Shown: positions 58,165-64,000 of the stretch, in pieces
How the letters are laid out: every line of letters begins with the position of its first letter
Numbering within the stretch: the stretch's first letter is position 1
Source: Hyperoodon ampullatus
Lineage: Eukaryota > Chordata > Mammalia > Artiodactyla > Ziphiidae
Assembly: GCA_949752795.1 (NCBI GenBank)
Contig: OX457058.1
Location: 163,125,353 to 163,189,352 of the forward strand
Direction: 5' to 3'
DNA: 64,000 bases
Made by a program: the position numbers and the translations under genes
Notes under the pieces: model-generated
Seen by the model: only the letters and a program-made list of their open reading frames with translations
What the model was told of the DNA's origin: nothing
The model's database searches: none

Positions 58165-58735
58165 ACATGCAATATATTTGCCTATCAAAGTGACAAAAAT
58201 TGACAAAAATACTAATATAATTTTGATCAAAGTGTGGTACAATAACTGCTTAAAAGTTAAATTCTGGAAAGAAGTAAAATTTATATTTAATCCAAATTTT
58301 CAAAATATGCATACCTTTGACATATCAATTCCATTTTTAAGAATATATTCTATGATTAAAATAAGAAAAAAGAACATATATACATATGCAAGGATATTTC
58401 TTCCAGTAAACTTATAAATAAAGGAAAAAAATTATGGTAGATATAATCTAAATTTCTACCAAAAAGGTTTGAATATATAAAGTATGGGCATAGCTGTACA
58501 CAAAATATGAGGCATATTAATCGATGCCACTAGATGTTAATGATCTATCATTAAATCAAAAAGAGGTTTATAAAGCAATATATGTTTATGTGTACATTAC
58601 ATATATCAAAAGATGCAAAGATTTCTAATAAGTATCAATAGAGGTTAGAGGAAAAAGTGATTCCACCTTCATGTTTTTATTTTTAGTAAATATTTGGAAG
58701 GATTTATGTTACATTTATAATCTGATTAACTTTTT
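58165..58735 (+). mobile_element. old L1 (L1MC/ME-like) 3' end
   Basis: 'ctttgacatatcaattccat', 'taagaatatattctatgatt', 'aaatttctaccaaaaaggtt', 'aattatggtagatataatct' and 'aaatattt'-rich 3' UTR blocks follow an old L1 3' end ('...gacccagcaattccacttctaggaa...aaattatggtatatcc...'). Confidence 0.65.
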
Positions 58736-59539
58736 TTTGGAAATGTATGCCCTTATAGAAACTTAAGAACTCTAAGTCTAATCAAGTTTACTGCTATCTA
58801 AAGAATCTTTAAGGAAAAATGGTATGTGGTCTAGAAATTTAGAAAAGGAGATTCCAAGAACAAGGTACATGCAATTATTTTTAGTCCTTTGAAATGACTC
58901 TGACCCTGCACATAATTAATTTTATATTCTGTTTTTTTCCCCCATAGATGAATGGATTTGTTATGCTAACTTATTTTAATGTCTTTATCAGTAGAATTTT
59001 CCAACTCTTTTGTTCTGTTTGTAGGCTTCATGCCCAGGAGAAAATAGACTGACAAGTGGATGCATGTGTTCTTTTATATTTAGACCCAATATTATCTGTC
59101 TCTTGTGAATTTGGCCATCCTAAAGTAACCAGAACTCTGGATGAGCTGAATAAATTGAGTTTCTAATCTGTAAAGGTGAGGACATGTTGGCCCTCTTACT
59201 ACCAGATGGCACGGTCACCTGGACAGACACAGGTTCTCACACAGCCAGCAGGTCTTCCTGTAGGATGTTGCTTCATGTGGTACAACTGGGGCCATCCTTA
59301 CAGCTTCAGTCTTATTGGATGATAGGTAGCTTTAAATGTATGGTATCTGTAGCATGCAGGGCATGAAAGTCCTACTGTAATTTGACTCTTGCCTACCCCT
59401 CCAGTTTCATTCCTAAATATATCCTCCCCAGTCATACCAGTAAGTTGATTTTCCCTGTTTGCCATTCAGATTACCTCTTCAGCCAGACCTAACCCCTACT
59501 TTCGGCTGTCCATTCTTTTCTGCTAGGCTTTCCTTGACT
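58736..59539. other. unassigned sequence
   Basis: Nothing recognised. Confidence 0.4.
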
Positions 59540-59765
59540 ATTTATGCCAGGTGAGTGTCTTGTGCTCTCATAGTCCACTGTGCACAACTCCAGTTCCACA
59601 TTGCTCTGGTATATGTTGGTTTTCTGGCCTCTCTGCCTATGAAGTTCTGATTCCCTAGAAGGAGGGAACTATCTGTCATAGAACCTGGTAAGACAATGAC
59701 AGACACTAACCACTCAAGAAATGTTAATACAGGAATGAATGAATGACTGAATAACAGCATAAATG
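59540..59765 (+). mobile_element. L2 LINE 3' end
   Basis: 'gattccctagaaggagggaa' with 'tatctgtcatagaacctggt', 'aactcaagaaatgttaatac' type sequence and a 'gaatgaatgaatgactga' tail fit the L2 3' terminus in sense. A minus-strand 119-codon frame at 59542-59901 overlaps it and is not a gene. Confidence 0.65.
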
Positions 59766-60119
59766 AATGATTATCAATAAGATTAAGAGATTGCTCTCTC
59801 TCCAAAGATAAAATATTCTTGGTATTAACAGTTACTCCATCTAATTGTGATTTGAGAAAAAACAGTACTGTAATTTTGATGAAAAATAAGATAATCAACA
59901 CAGTCCTTTAATAAATGAAATACAACATTTTTTGACTTTGAATGTTTTAATTACTATATATTTTATTATAGGGTATTACAAAATGTTTTAACCTACAGGA
60001 GGAAAAAATCAAATAAATCTTGAGCAGATAATTAACATGTTATCATGCCATAACCATTATCTTTGTGTTCCTTATATTATTTTCATGGTGGGCTCCATGT
60101 AAATATTTATAGTGAACTA

Positions 60120-60395
60120 CATGAAAATATCTTTATGAGTTAGGGATACACAAGTAAATAAGATCAACAAGGCTCATGACCTCATAATGTCCTTGCTGGG
60201 AGAAATGAGGAGACAATCAATAACCAAATAAATAAATATATAAATAATATAATTTGAGCACAATAAATAATGGAAAGAACAATGTCCAATGATGGAGATA
60301 ACTGAGGTTAAATGGTATTTCTGACTTAGAATAGGTGGTTGAGGAGGATCTATGTAAAGAGGTGATAATTAAATTCTTGCCCTGGACAAAAACAA
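60120..60395 (-). mobile_element. L2 LINE fragment
   Basis: 'agggatacacaagtaaataa', 'gatcaacaaggctcatgacc', 'gagaaatgaggagacaatca', 'ataaccaaataaataaatat' and 'aaagaggtgataattaaatt' correspond to the L2 3' region reversed ('...ggggatacagcagtgaacaa...tctgaggaggtgacattt...'). Confidence 0.65.
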
Positions 60396-61829
60396 AGTCA
60401 GGAAATGTACCATTGTCAGCTTGATCATGACTTCAATTTTCTAGTCCTAAATCTACACCTAATTTGATAGTCTCCAAAAACCAAGGTTATGGTTGATGGA
60501 GAAAGAATTCCTCAGGCATTGGAGTTTCAAGGTTATACTTGTTCCTTATTTCATGGATCTTGTAAAAGTTGTCAGATTTCAGGCTTGTTTTGTCTTGACA
60601 TTCCGAGATGCAACTTTTTTCTTTCTGGTAGTTAATTGGTGACATGTTTGCCATTTTTTTAGTTATTACAGACCCATGGGCACAGTGGGATACTTGTTTT
60701 CTACATTTCTACTTTTTGTCAAGAAAAAACAAAAGAAAACAAAACAAAAATGCTAAAGCTGTTGAAACTGATGAAGCAAACTTCTCTCTCTCCAGCTTTA
60801 GAGAAAATATTTCTTCAAATTTCATAAAGATGTTCAGGTTTGCTACATCTCTAGAATAATATGAACTTGCCAGTTCTATTGTACACCCACCTTGTACAAG
60901 GCATAAGTAGGCCATCTATCCAATGAAAGTATATAAATAATAAACAATATGCCTTGGCATATCACATGGGGTCAAAAATTATTTTGATTTTACTTAGTAA
61001 GCATTTTATCTAGATTATTTTGTGCTTAACATGTTTGTCTTCTCCAATAAATGGGTTATTTATAAGAGAAGTTCTTAGTTGGACATAAAAACCTTCTGAC
61101 AGTCTAACTCTTCACGATTTAGTGAAGTTGCCATGAAGGAGACCTGAGATGGAAGGCTGAAGTGACATGCAAAAAAATGACATCCATCAAGTGGCACATT
61201 TCCCATTCCTTTCAAAACAGCATCTCTGTTGTCACACACCCCACTTTCACCAAAAAAAAAAAAAAAAAAGGAAAACAAAACACAGAAACACAAAAGTACA
61301 CACAAAAGAACAAGAAGGACACACACATACACTCACAGATGCACATACACCAGCAATCCAGAGGATTGAAGAGTTTAAAGCATAACTTCCTGTTTCACCT
61401 TAGAGAACAATTGTAACATTTTTAGACCACCAGAGTTTTAAAATGATAAATCCTTTGATGGCTTCTCTGACAGTTCCTAGAAGAGCCAAGAGTCCCATGC
61501 CTTCTCCAACCCCAGCACATAGAGATGCTTTCTTTTCTCCTTCATTTGGCAAGTAATCACTCACTGCCATGTCTGGCATCTCTGGTATTGATATCTTGAA
61601 GTAATATAAATAAATATAAATAAATAGTTATTTTCTCTCTGCAGGTCTCCATGTTTACCTTCTTCATGATCTCTAGAGCCCTCAGAGCTTCAGAGAAGCT
61701 CAGTTCACGTTAATTGATGCCTCTCTATTCAATTGCTTGAATACAAACATACAAATAAGTATATAATTGAAAGTTTTAATCTTTAATTAATGAAGACTAT
61801 AGAAGGTCTGGGCAGTATTATTTGAAGAA
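60396..61829. other. unassigned, with an A18 tract
   Basis: A run of A at 61252-61269 followed by CA-rich sequence to 61350. Otherwise nothing recognised. A short TAAA repeat at 61606-61625. Confidence 0.45.
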
Positions 61830-62130
61830 GAAACACTTAAGTCAAGGCCAGGCGAGCAGTTTGGGGGAATAATATTCCAGGTAGACTGAAAAGCAGGAAA
61901 TCAAAGAATCCCACAGTGGCTGGTGATCAAAGAGCAAGAGGAAATCCTGGCGAGATAATCCTAGAGGAGAATTCAGAAGCTATATTATGTGGCTGTTTGT
62001 AGGACAGGCTATAGATTTTGAATTTTATTCTAGTGTTAAAGATAAAGTGAGACACATTAAAATGTTAGATTTATTTGAGAAAACACCGATTCCGATCTGC
62101 AGCAACAAACTAGAAGTCGTTGTTAGCACT
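61830..62130 (-). mobile_element. L2 LINE fragment, more 5' than the one at 60.1 kb
   Basis: 'gggggaataatattccaggt', 'agactgaaaagcaggaaatc', 'cacagtggctggtgatcaaa', 'tgtttgtaggacaggctata' and 'gattttgaattttattctag' match internal L2 in reverse ('...gggaagagcattccaggcag...gcaggccatgg...ggattttattct...'). Orientation and order are consistent with one L2 whose pieces at 60.1 and 61.8 kb are separated by other DNA (inference). Confidence 0.6.
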
Positions 62131-62599
62131 CTACCCATGGAAGACTGGGGGCAATGTTTTCATAGAGAAGACAGAGAATCGAAACAAGGAAATTATTTGA
62201 TTGGCTGTAGCTTAAGGTTGCATTATTTAGGAAAGCCTGTTGGATGTCTGTAATCGGTTTTCTTCTAAACCTTGAGGCATTTACAGGAATTGACTCTGGC
62301 TTAGGTTTAGGTTTGCTCATGTAAGCAAAAGCATTAGAGCCACTTCAGTCTAATGTCTCCTTTTTTGATCATTTTAACACAAATATAATGGGAAACTAGT
62401 AAAGGATATTATGGAGGAGAGTAGAATTTTATATGTTAAATTGATGCCATGTTATATTTTCCTCTTGTCTCAAGGTCTTAATGTTTTCTTTCCTACATTA
62501 CTTCCTGGTTCAACAACTTCAAACACAGTTTCTATTTCACTGTGTTCAGAGTTATAATCACAATCATTGCTCTTCCCAGAGAGCTTTCTGTGTGCGTCT
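62131..62599. other. unassigned sequence
   Basis: Nothing recognised. Confidence 0.4.
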
Positions 62600-62745
62600 C
62601 ACATACTTTTTCACATTTATTCTTTATTGTCACCATCAAAGCTCTGGTGATGTAGGTGTTAATATCCTCACATTAAACATAAGGAAACTCAGGGCTGGAG
62701 ACATTAAATAGCTTGCCATATTTATCCCAGGTTTGACACCAAAGT
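62600..62745 (-). repeat. MIR SINE fragment
   Basis: 'tctggtgatgtaggtgttaa', 'tatcctcacattaaacataa', 'ggaaactcagggctggagac' and 'attaaatagcttgccatatt' are the reverse MIR 3' portion. Confidence 0.65.
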
Positions 62746-63310
62746 TCATTGTGGGATATTGTCTATTATCCTCCACAAACCACACTGTTTCCCTCTTGCC
62801 ATTTCAATCACCTTTCAACTCATAAATGTATTCTTCAACACCTATCAGACTACATTCTTATATCTACATTTATCTCTTCTATTTACATCAAAGAAACTTC
62901 ATTTAATCTTTTTCCTTTACCCACTTTTCCCCATCTCCTACCTCTCACCACACATGACATGCTTATTCTACCACCTTGGATGATAATATCCTAGCAAGAA
63001 TGCTGGTCAGCAGAAAAGTTCAGTTTCAGTCTTGCCTCTTCCGCTAATTGGGCCTCACTGAACCTCAAAATTTTTTCTTTAAAAACAAAATGGTTATCTC
63101 CAGCTCACCTATCCTCCAGGAATGGAGTGAAAGGTACAAGAAATGTTAAACATGGGCATATTGTTTGAACTCTAAGAGACTATAAAAGTGTCCATTTTAT
63201 TTTATATATTGTTGAAGACTCTTTTCTTAGTTAGTGATGGTTTCCTCCCATTCTCCATCTGCCCAAATGCCACCATGTCCAAGAACTGAGAAGAAGGAAA
63301 TGCTGTGAAC
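62746..63310. other. unassigned sequence
   Basis: Pyrimidine-rich at 62760-62950; nothing else recognised. Confidence 0.4.
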
Positions 63311-63322
63311 AATAAAGCTTTT

Positions 63323-63514
63323 TTCTACTGTATAGCACAGGGAACTATATTCAATATCCTGTGATAAGCCATAATGGAAAAGAATATATATGTGTGTGTG
63401 TGTGTAGCTGTGTGTGTGTGCGTGTGTGTATGTATAACTGAGTCACTTTTTTGTACAGCAAAAATTAACACAATATTGTATATTAACTATACTTTAATAA
63501 AATTTAAAAAACAA
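63323..63514 (+). mobile_element. very short L1 3' end with perfect target duplication
   Basis: 'tactgtatagcacagggaac', 'tatattcaatatcctgtgat' and 'ttttttgtacagcaaaaatt', 'aacacaatattgtatattaa' with an A-rich end are the L1 3' UTR in sense. A TG-rich stretch (63390-63430) lies within. The 12-base target duplication AATAAAGCTTTT is perfect: 63311-63322 and 63515-63526. Confidence 0.92.
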
Positions 63515-63714
63515 AATAAAGCTTTTCACATTGAACTTAACTGCTGTGTTCTTCATCTGCACTCTCATATTTATAGCAAATAAAGAACAAATTATTATAT
63601 TTTCCTGTGTTCCCCATGTGTGTAATTCATGATTGGTTATCAGTGATGCAAAATCCTTACAAGAGTCGTATTTTCTGCTCTCTGCATCTTCACCAGGCCT
63701 GTCATTATGCTGCT

Positions 63715-63880
63715 AGAAAAGCAAAGCCTAGCAGTTCAGAGAACAGACCCTAGAAGCAGGCAGATATGAATTGGAATCATGGCTCTAATACTTATTAGCT
63801 GAATAATATTGGGTAAAACCATGAACTCTCTTAGCCTCAGTTTTCTCATCTTTAAAATGGATTACATATTAATTACAAGT
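63715..63880 (+). repeat. MIR SINE
   Basis: 'agaagcaggcagatatgaat', 'tggaatcatggctctaatac', 'ttattagctgaataatattg' and 'cttagcctcagttttctcat' with 'ctttaaaatgga' follow the MIR consensus in sense, including the region of the tRNA-like B box. Confidence 0.8.
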
Positions 63881-64000
63881 TTCTCTCTAAGCTATAAAAT
63901 TTAAGTCAGGGAAAACATGAATAACACTGTGGCTGCCTTCTGTTCTATTAACTCTTGCTATCATTGTTCTTCTTGTTTTAAATATTGTAGTGCCTATTTT

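Noticed and set aside
1..64000. CRISPR array, operons, ribosome binding sites, phage or integron features
   Set aside because: None seen; repeats are those of a mammalian genome, so bacterial feature types do not apply.

Overview
The window looks like mammalian nuclear DNA, most likely from a cetacean (a whale or dolphin; hippopotamus is not excluded). The main evidence is eight copies of the tRNA-derived CHR SINE family, whose sense strand opens with GGGCTTCCCTGGTGGCGCAG and carries recognisable A and B boxes. I recognised no ruminant BovB, pig PRE-1 or primate Alu. L1, L2, MIR, MaLR LTRs, Tigger1 and MER5 copies complete a typical eutherian set. I cannot assign species or chromosome from sequence alone.

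No intact protein-coding gene, rRNA, tRNA gene, CRISPR array or bacterial-type feature is visible. Most of the longer open frames lie inside L1 remnants or SINEs. The window is best read as intergenic or deep-intronic DNA, AT-rich and dominated by interspersed repeats of several ages.

Layout: 1-18 kb holds short, old fragments (MIR, hAT-like, L1M, L2, MaLR LTRs) with three young CHR insertions by 18.9 kb and a 25-unit TA microsatellite. 19.4-20.5 kb is a degraded L2. 23.8-34.1 kb appears to be one very old L1M on the + strand, opened by a MaLR LTR, an unassigned 1-kb segment, a younger antisense L1 (28.7-33.7 kb, with 5' UTR but with most of ORF1 deleted) and a Tigger1 piece. 36.4-41.9 kb is mostly unassigned but holds a long-form CHR SINE with a perfect 15-bp target duplication, a diverged duplicated segment, a strong hairpin and one exon-like open frame. 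42.9-49.3 kb carries two antisense L1s; the second has nearly complete but broken ORF1 and ORF2 and a young CHR SINE inside its reverse transcriptase region. 50.4-64 kb has more CHR copies, an L1 with a 5' inversion inside a MIR, L2 pieces, a second long TA repeat and a short L1 with a 12-bp target duplication.

Nothing here works together as a pathway. The informative content is the insertion order of mobile elements and a few unexplained local structures: the 38.5-kb hairpin, the 38.8-kb open frame, the 37.8/39.2-kb duplication, and the open segment inside the old L1M. Repeat family names come from remembered consensus similarity, not from a database search; boundaries of old elements are approximate.
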